Notes under the pieces: generated by a model
The model's database searches: none
The model's input: only the letters and a program-made list of their open reading frames with translations
Told to the model about the DNA's origin: nothing
Assembly: GCF_012273515.2 (NCBI RefSeq)
Contig: NZ_CP050975.2
Span: 2,294,001 to 2,358,000 of the forward strand
Origin: Streptomyces sp. RPA4-2
Lineage (GTDB): Bacteria; Actinomycetota; Actinomycetes; Streptomycetales; Streptomycetaceae
Direction: 5' to 3'
DNA: 64,000 nucleotides
Part shown: positions 44,306 through 52,155 of the stretch, piece after piece
How positions within the stretch are numbered: position 1 is the first letter of the stretch
Layout of the letters: each line of letters starts with the position of its first letter
Translations under genes and position numbers: made by a program

Positions 44306-45334
44306 ATGCTCGAAGACCTGACGACCGCAGCGTCCCCAGCCCCCTGGCCGGCCGCGTATCCGCAGGGGTACGCGGTCGTCGACGTGGAGACCACCGGCCT
44401 GGCCCGGGACGACCGGATCATCTCGGCCGCCGTCTACCGGCTGGACGCGCGCGGCGAGGTCGAGGACCACTGGTACACGACGGTGAACCCGGAGCGGGAC
44501 CCGGGCCCGGTGTGGATCCACGGTCTGACGAGCGACGTGCTCGAAGGCGCCCCGCTCTTCCAGGACGTCGCCGAGGAGTTCGCCGCCCGGCTCGACGGCC
44601 GCGTCCTCGTCGCGCACAACGCCGTCTTCGACTGGTCGATGATCGCGCGGGAGTACGCGCGCGCCGAGCGCGAGGCGCCGGTGCGTCAGCGGCTGTGCAC
44701 CATCGCGCTCTCCAAGGAGCTGGGCCTTCCGCTGCCCAACCACAAGCTGGAGTCGCTGGCCGCGCACTTCGGCGTCGTGCAGCAGCGCGCGCACCACGCG
44801 CTGGACGACGCGCGGGTGCTGGCGGAGGCGTTCCGGCCGAGCCTGCGGGCGGCCGCGCGCGAGGGGATCCGGCTGCCGTTGCTGGAGTGCCGGCCGCTCA
44901 AGGAGTGGTCGGAGAGCCCGGCGGCGCCGCGCATCGGGCGGCAGTCCGGCGGGCCTTCCGGAGGCGGTTACGGGGGCGGGTACGGGTCCGGGGGCGGCTA
45001 TCCGTCGGGGAGTTGGCGCCCCTCGCGCAAACGCCCCGCATGCCCCTATCCCAACCCAGGACGTTACGAACCGGGTGAACCACTCAAGCAGGGCATGCGG
45101 GTGGCGTTCTCCGGGGACACGTCCGTCGACCGCGAGCTGTTGGAGGACCGTGCCGTCGAGGCCGGCCTGCATGTCGCGACGAGCCTGTCCCGGCTGACCA
45201 GTCTGCTCGTCACGAACGATCCGGACTCCAGCACGTCCAAGGTGGTCAAGGCCCGACAGTTCGGCACGCCGGTGATCGACGAGGCGGCGTTCGGCCAGTT
45301 GCTGCGGGACGTGGAACCGGCGCCGGGGAAGTGA
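44306..45334 (+). CDS. DEDDh 3'-5' exonuclease with C-terminal BRCT domain
   Basis: A 342-residue protein. The exonuclease domain (about residues 20-185) has all DEDDh residues: VVDVETTG, the Asp in HNAVFDWSM, and HHALDDARV. It is followed by an Arg/Pro-containing tail, a Gly/Tyr/Ser-rich linker (GGGYGGGYGSGGGYPSG, ~212-232) and a BRCT domain (about 262-335; QGMRVAFSGDTSVDREL, SLLVTNDPDSSTSK). The layout resembles DNA polymerase III epsilon-like proteins used in repair. The BRCT part should bind DNA ends or partners. ATG 44306 was chosen over the in-frame TTG at 44300. Confidence 0.9.
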   Translation: MLEDLTTAASPAPWPAAYPQGYAVVDVETTGLARDDRIISAAVYRLDARGEVEDHWYTTVNPERDPGPVWIHGLTSDVLEGAPLFQDVAEEFAARLDGRVLVAHNAVFDWSMIAREYARAEREAPVRQRLCTIALSKELGLPLPNHKLESLAAHFGVVQQRAHHALDDARVLAEAFRPSLRAAAREGIRLPLLECRPLKEWSESPAAPRIGRQSGGPSGGGYGGGYGSGGGYPSGSWRPSRKRPACPYPNPGRYEPGEPLKQGMRVAFSGDTSVDRELLEDRAVEAGLHVATSLSRLTSLLVTNDPDSSTSKVVKARQFGTPVIDEAAFGQLLRDVEPAPGK

Positions 45335-45376
45335 GCGGGCACGGCCGGCGCGCCCTCGGGTGCCCGGTGCGCCGGT

Positions 45377-45456
45377 GACCGACCGGCGTACGGGTGACTG
45401 ACGGACACACGGCCGACCGACCGGCGTACGGGTGATTGACCGACGTACGGGTGATT
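45377..45456. repeat. Degenerate tandem repeats (GACCGACCGGCGTACGGGTG units)
   Basis: Three copies of a ~20-23-bp unit based on GACCG(ACCG)GCGTACGGGTGA(C/T)T start at about 45377, 45415 and 45438. They fill most of the 183-bp space between the exonuclease gene and the small zinc-protein gene. Confidence 0.6.
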
Positions 45457-45517
45457 GGCGCGCGACTCGCCCGGCGCCCGCTCGCCGGTGCCGCGTCGGC
45501 CCCGCACCCTGTGGCGC

Positions 45518-45751
45518 ATGGCGAATTGCGAAGTATGCGGCAATGACTACGGCATGACGTTCGAGGTGCACGCGCAGGGCGCGGTGCACGTCTTCGACTG
45601 CTTCTCCTGCGCGATCCACCGGATGGCCCCGATCTGCGAGCACTGCCGTGTCCAGATCATCGGCCAGGGGGTCGAGGTCGAGGGCCACTGGTTCTGCGGA
45701 GCCCACTGCGCCCGCGCCGAGGGGAGGGTGGGGATCGTCGACAAGGTGTGA
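45518..45751 (+). CDS. Small cysteine-rich zinc-binding protein
   Basis: A 77-residue protein with repeated metal-ligand pairs: CEVCGND, CFSCAIH, CEHCRVQ and FCGAHC. These would make two zinc-ribbon-like knuckles. Similar small proteins are common in Streptomyces and are sometimes labelled metallothionein-like; no function is established. ATG 45518 begins MANCEVCGND; there is no strong ribosome binding site. It precedes the SURF1 gene by 46 bp. Confidence 0.82.
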   Translation: MANCEVCGNDYGMTFEVHAQGAVHVFDCFSCAIHRMAPICEHCRVQIIGQGVEVEGHWFCGAHCARAEGRVGIVDKV

Positions 45752-45797
45752 GCCGGGGCGCGGCCCTCGGCGGGACCCTCCCGTCGAGGGCCGAATC

Positions 45798-46610
45798 GTG
45801 CCGAGTACCGTCAATGGGGTGTACCGCTTCCTGTTGTCCCGGCAGTGGGTGATTCTCACCCTCGTGGCCCTCGCCCTCATCCCGACGATGATCAAGCTGG
45901 GCTTCTGGCAGCTGCACCGGCATGAGCACAAGGTCGCGCTGAACGCGGTGATCTCCGCCTCGCTGTCGGCGAAGCCGGTGCCCGCCGAGTCGCTCACCGC
46001 GCCGGGGCAGCGCGTCCCGCACGACGACCTGTACCGCCGGGTGACCGCCAAGGGGACCTACGACACCGCGCACGAGGTCGTCGTACGGCGCCGCACCAAC
46101 GCGGACGGCGAGGTCGGCTTCCACGTCCTGACCCCCTTCGACCTGGACGACGGCCGGGTGCTGATGGTCAACCGGGGCTGGATCCCGGCGAACGGCGTGC
46201 AGACCGCGTTCCCGAGGATCCCGGCGCCCGCGAAGGGCGAGGTCACCGTCACCGGGCGGCTGATGCCGGACGAGACGACCGGCGCCAGCGGTATCAAGAA
46301 CGTCGCGGGGCTGCCCGACCGCCAGGTCATGCTGATCAGCAGCGGGCAGCAGGCGAAGAGTCTCGGCAAGCAGGTCCTGGGCGGCTACATCGAGCAGACC
46401 GCGCCCGCTCCCAGGGGCGACTCGCCCGAGCTGCTCCCCGACCCCGAGCACAACGACATCGGCCCGCACATGGCGTACGCGATCCAGTGGTGGCTCTTCT
46501 CGGCGGGCGTTCCCGTGGGCTGGGTGGTCCTGGTCCGCCGCGAGCGTCGGGACCGCGCGACGGCCGCCACCGCCGAGACGGCCCCGGAACCGGCCCCGGC
46601 CGCCGTGTAG
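45798..46610 (+). CDS. SURF1 family cytochrome oxidase biogenesis protein
   Basis: A 270-residue membrane protein with the SURF1 layout. An N-terminal helix (WVILTLVALALIPTMIKLGFWQLHR) carries the GFWQL-R signature, then a ~190-residue extracytoplasmic domain (VLMVNRGWIPANG) follows, then a second helix with HMAYAIQWWLFSAGVPVGW. SURF1 helps insert heme a into cytochrome c oxidase. The start is uncertain: GTG 45798 has GAGGG upstream; GTG 45819 (VYRFLLSRQW) is the other choice. The C-terminal tail is Ala/Pro-rich. Confidence 0.9.
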   Translation: MPSTVNGVYRFLLSRQWVILTLVALALIPTMIKLGFWQLHRHEHKVALNAVISASLSAKPVPAESLTAPGQRVPHDDLYRRVTAKGTYDTAHEVVVRRRTNADGEVGFHVLTPFDLDDGRVLMVNRGWIPANGVQTAFPRIPAPAKGEVTVTGRLMPDETTGASGIKNVAGLPDRQVMLISSGQQAKSLGKQVLGGYIEQTAPAPRGDSPELLPDPEHNDIGPHMAYAIQWWLFSAGVPVGWVVLVRRERRDRATAATAETAPEPAPAAV

Positions 46611-46801
46611 ACCACCCGGGACCTGTCCCGGCCGTCACCCACGCGGACCACGCGGGAACCGCCCCGGTCCGTGCGCCACCGCCCGCGGAAGCGATTCTCC
46701 CCGACCGGCGCCGTGCGCGGTCCACGCTCGAACGTACCCTCGCGTCACCCGGTCGGCCCCCGACCCGATTGGCCCCGGCCCCCGCCGGGAACCCGCCCCA
46801 C

Positions 46802-48616
46802 GTGCACCCACGTATCGAGGACTACGCGCTCATCGGGGACGAACAGACGGCCGCACTGGTGGGCCGGGACGGGTCGATCGACTGGCTATGCGTGCCACGG
46901 TTCGACTCGGCCGCCTGTTTCGCCGCGATGCTCGGCGACGAGAACAACGGCCACTGGCGGATCGCGCCCAAGGGAGCGGGCCCCTGCACCCGGCGCGCGT
47001 ACCGGCCGGACACCCTGGTGCTCGACTCGGAATGGGAGACGGACGACGGCGCGGTCCGGGTGACCGACTTCATGCCACAGCGCGACAAGGCGCCCGATCT
47101 CATCCGCATCGTGGAAGGCCTCAGCGGCCGCGTCACGGTGCAGAGCACCCTGCGGCTGCGCTTCGACTACGGCTCGGTCGTGCCGTGGATGCGCAAGTCG
47201 GACGGTCACCGGGTGGCGGTCGCGGGCCCGGACTCGGTGTGGCTGCGCAGCGAGCCCGAGGTACGGACCTGGGGCAAGGACTTCCGTACGCTCTCGGAGT
47301 TCACCGTGGAGGCGGGCGAGAAGGTCGCCTTCGTACTGACCTGGCATCCCTCCCACTGGTCGCGCCCACCGCTGATCGACCCGTTCGAGGCGCTGCGGTG
47401 CAGCGTCGCCGACTGGCAGGCGTGGGCGGCGCGCTGCCGCTACCAGGGCCCCTACCGGGACATCGTGGTCCGCTCCCTGATCACCCTCAAGGCCCTCACC
47501 TACGCGCCGACGGGCGGCATCGTGGCGGCCCCCACCACCTCGCTCCCGGAGGAGCTGGGCGGCGTCCGCAACTGGGACTACCGCTACTGCTGGCTGCGCG
47601 ACTCCACGCTCACCCTCGGCGCGCTCCTCGCGGCCGGGTACCACGAGGAGGCCGAGGCCTGGCGCGACTGGCTGCTGCGCGCGGTCGCGGGCGACCCGGC
47701 CGACCTGCAGATCATGTACGGGCTCTCCGGTGAGCGCCGGCTGCCCGAGTTCGAGCTGCCGTGGCTGCGCGGCTTCGCCGGTTCGTACCCGGTCCGGATC
47801 GGCAACGAGGCGGTGAAGCAGCTGCAGCTGGACGTGTACGGCGAGGTCATCGACTCGCTCGAACTGGCCCGGCGTTCCGGCCTGCCGTCCGAGCCGCACA
47901 TGTGGCGGCTGCAGTGCTCGCTGATGGACTTCCTGCGGACCGCCTGGCGGCAGCCCGACGAGGGGATCTGGGAAGTGCGCGGTCCCCGTCGGCACTTCGT
48001 GTACTCGAAGGTGATGGCGTGGGTGGCCGCCGACCGCGCCGTGCGCACCCTGGAGGCGGAACCGGGGCTCACCGGCGACCTGGAAGGCTGGCGCGAGATG
48101 CGCGACGAGGTGCACAAGGAGGTGTGCGAGCGCGGGTTCGACGCCGAGCGGAACACCTTCACGCAGTCCTACGGTTCACGTGAGCTGGACGCGTCGTTGC
48201 TGCTCATCCCGCGCGCCGGTTTCCTGCCGCCGGACGATCCGAGGGTCGTCGGCACCATCGACGCGGTCCGCGCGGAACTCGAACGCGACAACTTCCTGCT
48301 GCGCCGCTACAGCGAGGAGGGCACGGACGTCGACGGCCTGCCGGGCGGCGAGGGCGCCTTCCTCGTCTGTTCGTTCTGGCTCGCCGACGCGCTGCAGATG
48401 ACGGGCCGTACGCAGGAGGCCCGCGACCTGTTCGAGCGGCTGATCGGGCTCGCCAACGACGTGGGGCTGCTCGCCGAGGAGTACGACCCCGTGGGGCGCC
48501 GTCAGCTCGGCAACTTCCCGCAGGCCTTCAGCCATCTCGGCCTGGTGGGCACCGCGTTCAACCTGTTCGGGGACGAGAGCCCGAAGACGATGGGAGGGGC
48601 CGAACAGTCGGAATGA
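46802..48616 (+). CDS. Glycoside hydrolase family 15 protein (trehalase/glucoamylase-like)
   Basis: A 604-residue cytoplasmic protein with no signal peptide. The N-terminal beta-sandwich starts RIEDYALIGDEQTAALVGRDGSIDWLC, and the (alpha/alpha)6 catalytic domain has SLPEELGGVRNWDYRYCWLRD and LQLDVYGEVIDSL (segments of conserved family blocks). GTEEGTDVD-type acidic residues near 560 are replaced here by YSEEGTDVDGLPGGEG. GH15 proteins hydrolyse alpha-glucosidic bonds; mycobacterial relatives are trehalases, so trehalose is a plausible substrate. GTG 46802 was chosen since homologues begin with HPRIEDYALIG. Confidence 0.9.
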   Translation: MHPRIEDYALIGDEQTAALVGRDGSIDWLCVPRFDSAACFAAMLGDENNGHWRIAPKGAGPCTRRAYRPDTLVLDSEWETDDGAVRVTDFMPQRDKAPDLIRIVEGLSGRVTVQSTLRLRFDYGSVVPWMRKSDGHRVAVAGPDSVWLRSEPEVRTWGKDFRTLSEFTVEAGEKVAFVLTWHPSHWSRPPLIDPFEALRCSVADWQAWAARCRYQGPYRDIVVRSLITLKALTYAPTGGIVAAPTTSLPEELGGVRNWDYRYCWLRDSTLTLGALLAAGYHEEAEAWRDWLLRAVAGDPADLQIMYGLSGERRLPEFELPWLRGFAGSYPVRIGNEAVKQLQLDVYGEVIDSLELARRSGLPSEPHMWRLQCSLMDFLRTAWRQPDEGIWEVRGPRRHFVYSKVMAWVAADRAVRTLEAEPGLTGDLEGWREMRDEVHKEVCERGFDAERNTFTQSYGSRELDASLLLIPRAGFLPPDDPRVVGTIDAVRAELERDNFLLRRYSEEGTDVDGLPGGEGAFLVCSFWLADALQMTGRTQEARDLFERLIGLANDVGLLAEEYDPVGRRQLGNFPQAFSHLGLVGTAFNLFGDESPKTMGGAEQSE

Positions 48617-48639
48617 CGGGGTGAGGGAGGATGGGTGCC

Positions 48640-49395
48640 ATGGATCTTGGACTGAAGGACCGTGTGTACGTCGTCACGGGAGCCACCCGTGGTCTGGGCA
48701 ACGCCGCCGCGCGCGAGCTCACCGCCGACGGCGCGAAGGTGATCGTCTCGGGACGCGACGAGAAGAGCGCCGCCGACGCCGCGTCCGCGCTCGGCCCGAA
48801 CGCGGTCGGGGTGGCCGCCGACAACGCCGACCCGCGGACCCCGGCCCGGCTGATCGCGGCGGCGCGCGAGCACTTCGGCGGGTTCGACGGCATCCTCATC
48901 AGCGTCGGCGGGCCGCCGCCCGGGTTCGTCGCGGACACCACGGACGAGCAGTGGACGGCCGCGTACGAGTCCGTCTTCCTGGGCGCGGTCCGGCTGGCCC
49001 GCGCGGCCGTCGCCGAGCTGGGCGACGGCGGTGTCGTCGGCTTCGTCCTGTCGGGTTCGGTGCACGAGCCGATCCCGGGCCTGACCATCTCCAACGGTCT
49101 GCGCCCGGGGCTCGCCGGCTTCGCCAAGTCCCTCGCCGACGAGCTGGGCCCGCGGGGCATCCGCGTGGTCGGTCTGCTCCCGGCCCGCATCGACACGGAC
49201 CGCGTCCGCGAGCTCGACGGTCTCTCCGCCGACCCGGAGGCCACCCGGGCGGCCAACGAGTCCCGCATCCCGCTGCGCCGGTACGGCGCCCCGGAGGAGT
49301 TCGGCCGCACCGCGGCCTTCCTGCTCTCCCCCGCGGCGTCCTATCTGACCGGCATCATGCTGCCGGTGGACGGCGGTATGCGACACGGGTTCTAG
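48640..49395 (+). CDS. SDR family oxidoreductase
   Basis: A 251-residue SDR: YVVTGATRGLGNAAAREL, an acidic/basic switch VSGRDEKS suggesting NADP, and VGGPPPGF in place of NNAG. The active-site region reads SGSVHEPIPGLTISNGLR, where the usual Y-x3-K pair is not obvious: the Tyr position is I or N and no Lys follows. Catalytic ability is therefore doubtful. ATG 48640 has GGAGG 9 bp upstream, better spaced than ATG 48631. Its stop is followed by a repeat-rich 340-bp region. Confidence 0.85.
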   Translation: MDLGLKDRVYVVTGATRGLGNAAARELTADGAKVIVSGRDEKSAADAASALGPNAVGVAADNADPRTPARLIAAAREHFGGFDGILISVGGPPPGFVADTTDEQWTAAYESVFLGAVRLARAAVAELGDGGVVGFVLSGSVHEPIPGLTISNGLRPGLAGFAKSLADELGPRGIRVVGLLPARIDTDRVRELDGLSADPEATRAANESRIPLRRYGAPEEFGRTAAFLLSPAASYLTGIMLPVDGGMRHGF

Positions 49396-49414
49396 CGGCA
49401 GCGGTCGCCGGTAC

Positions 49415-49585
49415 CGCGGGCACGGGGGTGCCGGCGGTACCGGTTCCGGCCGGCGGCACGGGCGCCGGCGACACCGGGGTTCCGGCGGCACAGGTTCCGG
49501 CCGCACGGGTTCCGGCGGTACGGGCGTCGGCGGTACGGGCGTCGGCGGTACGGGCGTCGGCCGGTCCGGTTCTGGCGGTGGCGCG
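49415..49585. repeat. Minisatellite-like tandem repeats in a 340-bp intergenic region
   Basis: Three exact copies of GGCGGTACGGGCGTC stand at 49514-49528, 49529-49543 and 49544-49558, with decayed versions (GGTTCCGGCGGCAC-like) on both sides. Read on the minus strand, the repeats encode P-T-P-V-P units after a possible MDKPSPAD start at 49683, but that frame then runs antisense through the SDR gene. The rest of 49396-49734 holds no gene I can support. Confidence 0.7.
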
Positions 49586-49734
49586 GCCCGGGTTTCTGGC
49601 TGTACGCGTGCCGGTGACTTCCGCCGCACCCAGCGACTCCCGTCGGCTCCCGCGGCCGGGTCTGCCGGCGAGGGCTTGTCCATCCCCTCCGGCGGCAGGC
49701 GGGCCGGGGGAGCCCCGGTCCGCCGCCGTGCGGC

Positions 49735-50322
49735 TCAGCTCACGCGTTCCGCACGGTGCTTGACCGCGCGGAGGCGCACCTCCGCGGGGAGCGCGGCGAG
49801 GCCCGCCGAGTCACGCGCGTGCGCGAGCGCCTCCGTCGTGAGCAGATGCAGCGTGTGTCCGGGGTCCACATGCGGTTCCAGCAGGAGCTGCACCCGTGCG
49901 CCCGGAGCGCCCCGCCTCCCGGTCAACTGCGCCTGGGCGTGCGTGACACCGTCCAGACGCCCGGCGTCCTCGGCGAGTACGCCCTCCAGGGCCCGGCCGC
50001 GCAGCAGCGCGCCCTCGCCGTCACCGACGTCGACCAGCACCTCGGCGAGCCGGCGCCGGCGCAGCACGGCCGCCAGCCACCACAGGGCGAGCAGGACGAG
50101 CACCGCGAGCCCGGCGATGACGGCCGGCCACCACCAGCCCTGGTCCCGCCAGCGGGTCCGTTCGGCGTCGCTCAGCAGCACGTCGTGCGGCCCGTCGTGG
50201 ATCCACCACGAGGGCGGCCGCACACCCAGTCCGATGGCGAGCACGGAGCCGCCGAGGACGACCAGGGCGAGCCCGACGACTCCCAGCAGCACCCGGTTGA
50301 CGATCCTGAGCACCGTACTCAC
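49735..50322 (-). CDS. amaP: AmaP-like alkaline shock response membrane anchor protein
   Basis: A 195-residue protein with two N-terminal membrane helices (VLRIVNRVLLGVVGLALVVLGG; PAVIAGLAVLVLLALWWLAAVL) and a cytoplasmic alpha/beta domain (about 105-190; LEPHVDPGHTLHLLTTEALAHA). In staphylococci AmaP anchors the Asp23 protein to the membrane. Here it ends a five-gene stress locus. GTG 50322 overlaps the stop of the DUF6286 gene (GTGA). Confidence 0.87.
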   Translation of the reverse strand: MSTVLRIVNRVLLGVVGLALVVLGGSVLAIGLGVRPPSWWIHDGPHDVLLSDAERTRWRDQGWWWPAVIAGLAVLVLLALWWLAAVLRRRRLAEVLVDVGDGEGALLRGRALEGVLAEDAGRLDGVTHAQAQLTGRRGAPGARVQLLLEPHVDPGHTLHLLTTEALAHARDSAGLAALPAEVRLRAVKHRAERVS

Positions 50323-50996
50323 CCCTTCCGTCCGGGACGCCTCACGTGCACCGAGAGCGCGGGGGGCCGGGAGAGCCCCAGCCCCCTGATGCCGTCGGCG
50401 AGTGTGGCGTCCAGGTCGGCACGTACGTCGTCGAGTTCACGGAAGTGCGAGACCGCGTGGACGTCCACGGTGCGCCGCCCCGTACGGACCCTGGCCGACT
50501 GCACCCCGGAGACCTCCATGGCCCGGTCACGCAGGGCCATGGCGGCGGCGTCCCGGTGCAGCCCGGCCCGTACGTCGTGGTGGGTGCGCCGCATCGGCAG
50601 GACGTCGCGCAGTCCGGGGGTCACCGCGAGGACGATCAGCCAGAGCCCGAGGGCCGCGGCGATCCCGGCGCCGACGAGCACCCAGGTGTCGTCGAGGGGG
50701 CGTTCGGCCAGTTGCCGGGCGAGAGACCTGCGCCAGTGCAACGCGGGCCGGTGCGCGCGGACCGCCGTGACGTCGTACAGGAAGACGCCCGCGCCGAGCA
50801 GGAGGAGCAGTGCGACGATCCCCGCGGGGACGCGGCGCATCGACCAGAACCGTCCCTGGGCACCGTCCTGCTCGCCGGCGGTGCGCGCGGGGTCGTGGGC
50901 GTCCGCCGACGCGGACCGGTCGAACTCGTCCTCGGGCGGCTTCTCCATCACGGGCAAGCGTCGGGTCGTGCTGTCGGAGCCCTGGGGCTCGCTCAT
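50319..50996 (-). CDS. DUF6286 membrane protein of the Asp23 locus
   Basis: A 225-residue protein. A disordered acidic N-terminus (about 1-48) is followed by two membrane helices (VPAGIVALLLLLGAGVFLY and TWVLVGAGIAAALGLWLIVLAV) and a C-terminal domain (about 140-220; RDRAMEVSGVQSARVRTGRRTVDVHA). The pattern of that domain (a helix, then three strands around V-x-V-x-A, then a helix) resembles Asp23. It is coupled at both ends, by ATGA and GTGA overlaps. Confidence 0.82.
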   Translation of the reverse strand: MSEPQGSDSTTRRLPVMEKPPEDEFDRSASADAHDPARTAGEQDGAQGRFWSMRRVPAGIVALLLLLGAGVFLYDVTAVRAHRPALHWRRSLARQLAERPLDDTWVLVGAGIAAALGLWLIVLAVTPGLRDVLPMRRTHHDVRAGLHRDAAAMALRDRAMEVSGVQSARVRTGRRTVDVHAVSHFRELDDVRADLDATLADGIRGLGLSRPPALSVHVRRPGRKG

Positions 50997-51376
50997 TGCG
51001 TCCTCCCCTGTGCCACGCCGGGTACCGGTACCAGGTGCAGCCGTTCCACCTGGACGGTCACCTCCGGCACTTCCATCCCCGTCAACGCGCTTACCCGCTC
51101 TACGACATGACAACGCACCGCTTTGCAACGGGCGCCGATGTCGGTGGGGTAGGCGAGTTCGAGGTGGACGTGGACGCGGGCGGTGTCGTGGCGCACGAGG
51201 ACCGTCGCGTGCGGCGGCGCGGCGTCCGGGGGCAGCGGCCCGAGGACCTCGCGGGCCGCCTGTGCGGCGGTCTTGGCCACGACGCGGTCGGCGATCCGGG
51301 TCGCGCCGCGCTCGGCGGCCACGACGACCGCCGACGGCCGCCGGGTGTCACCGGGCGCGCCGGTCACGGGTGTCAC
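50993..51376 (-). CDS. Asp23/Gls24-like protein, second copy in the locus
   Basis: A 127-residue soluble Asp23-family protein: GATRIADRVVAKTAAQAAREVLG, a run of strands (ATVLVRHDTARVHVHLELAYPTDI) and the end VSALTGMEVPEVTVQVERLHLV, given as family blocks. Asp23 proteins coat the inner membrane and are linked to envelope stress. GTG 51376 overlaps the upstream stop (GTGA), and its stop overlaps the DUF6286 start (ATGA). Confidence 0.87.
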   Translation of the reverse strand: MTPVTGAPGDTRRPSAVVVAAERGATRIADRVVAKTAAQAAREVLGPLPPDAAPPHATVLVRHDTARVHVHLELAYPTDIGARCKAVRCHVVERVSALTGMEVPEVTVQVERLHLVPVPGVAQGRTQ

Positions 51377-51558
51377 CGCCGCCGGTCGTCACGCGGGCGG
51401 AAGAGGGCACCGAGGTCCAGGTCCCCCTCGAGGAACCGTCCGACGACGAAGCCGACGGCTCCCAGGGCGGCCACGAGCAGGAAGGCCCCGAATCCCCCGA
51501 AGTATCCGGCGAAGCCCAGCGCCATTCCGGCGATCATGCCGATCACGGCCAAGCTCAT
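51373..51558 (-). CDS. Small DUF2273-like membrane protein of the Asp23 locus
   Basis: A 61-residue membrane protein: two glycine-rich helices (IGMIAGMALGFAGYFGGF and AFLLVAALGAVGFVVGRFLEG) and a basic tail ending RPRDDRRR. Size, glycine content and position match the DUF2273 small proteins that accompany Asp23 genes. It could tether Asp23 to the membrane along with AmaP. It is coupled downstream by a GTGA overlap. Confidence 0.82.
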   Translation of the reverse strand: MSLAVIGMIAGMALGFAGYFGGFGAFLLVAALGAVGFVVGRFLEGDLDLGALFRPRDDRRR

Positions 51559-51591
51559 GTGCGCTCCTCAGCAGTTCGGTGGCCGGTCCGG

Positions 51592-52068
51592 TCACTGGAG
51601 CCGCGACTCCGGCTCCTCGTCCTCTTCATCGGGAAGCTTCACGTCACTCACGGCGATGTTGACCTCGACGACCTCGAGACCCGTCATGCGCTCCACGGCC
51701 GTGATCACGTTCTCCCGGACCGCGCGGGCCACGTCCGCGATCGACACCCCGTACTCGACGACGATCTCCAGGTCGAGCGCGGTCTGCACCTCGCCGACCT
51801 CGGCCTTGACGCCCCTGGCGACGGACTTCGAGCCGCCCGGCACCCGGTCGCGCACCGCACCGAAGGTACGGCTCAGCCCACTGCCCATCGCGTGCACGCC
51901 GAGCACGTCCCTGGCCGCGAGTCCGGCGATCTTCTCCACGACGCCGTCGGCGATCGTGGTCCGGCCCCGGGTGGCGGGATCACCGCCTCCGCGCCGGGTG
52001 GGCTTACGGGTCTGGGGCGTCTCGCCCTCGGGGTTCTCCGTCCGGTTCCGCTCCGTCATGTCGGTCAT
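51592..52068 (-). CDS. Asp23/Gls24 family envelope stress protein, first copy
   Basis: A 158-residue soluble protein with the full Asp23 pattern: TTIADGVVEKIAGLAARDVLGVHAM, DLEIVVEYGVSIADVARAVRENV and MTGLEVVEVNIAVSDVKLPDE (family blocks). A disordered N-terminus and acidic C-terminus flank it. ATG 52068 was chosen; a longer reading to 52227 crosses the divergent promoter. It is the promoter-proximal gene of the five-gene locus and divergent from the P10-annotated gene. Confidence 0.9.
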   Translation of the reverse strand: MTDMTERNRTENPEGETPQTRKPTRRGGGDPATRGRTTIADGVVEKIAGLAARDVLGVHAMGSGLSRTFGAVRDRVPGGSKSVARGVKAEVGEVQTALDLEIVVEYGVSIADVARAVRENVITAVERMTGLEVVEVNIAVSDVKLPDEEDEEPESRLQ

Positions 52069-52155
52069 CGCCGCACGTCCCTTTCGGTCGTCCTCCTCCG
52101 CCCACACTAAGTGCGCCCCCGCGATTGCGCGCCAGGGATACGGCAGGCTGGAGGA

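Noticed and set aside
49415..49585. A CRISPR array
   Set aside because: The units are tandem without unique spacers and no cas gene is present in the window.
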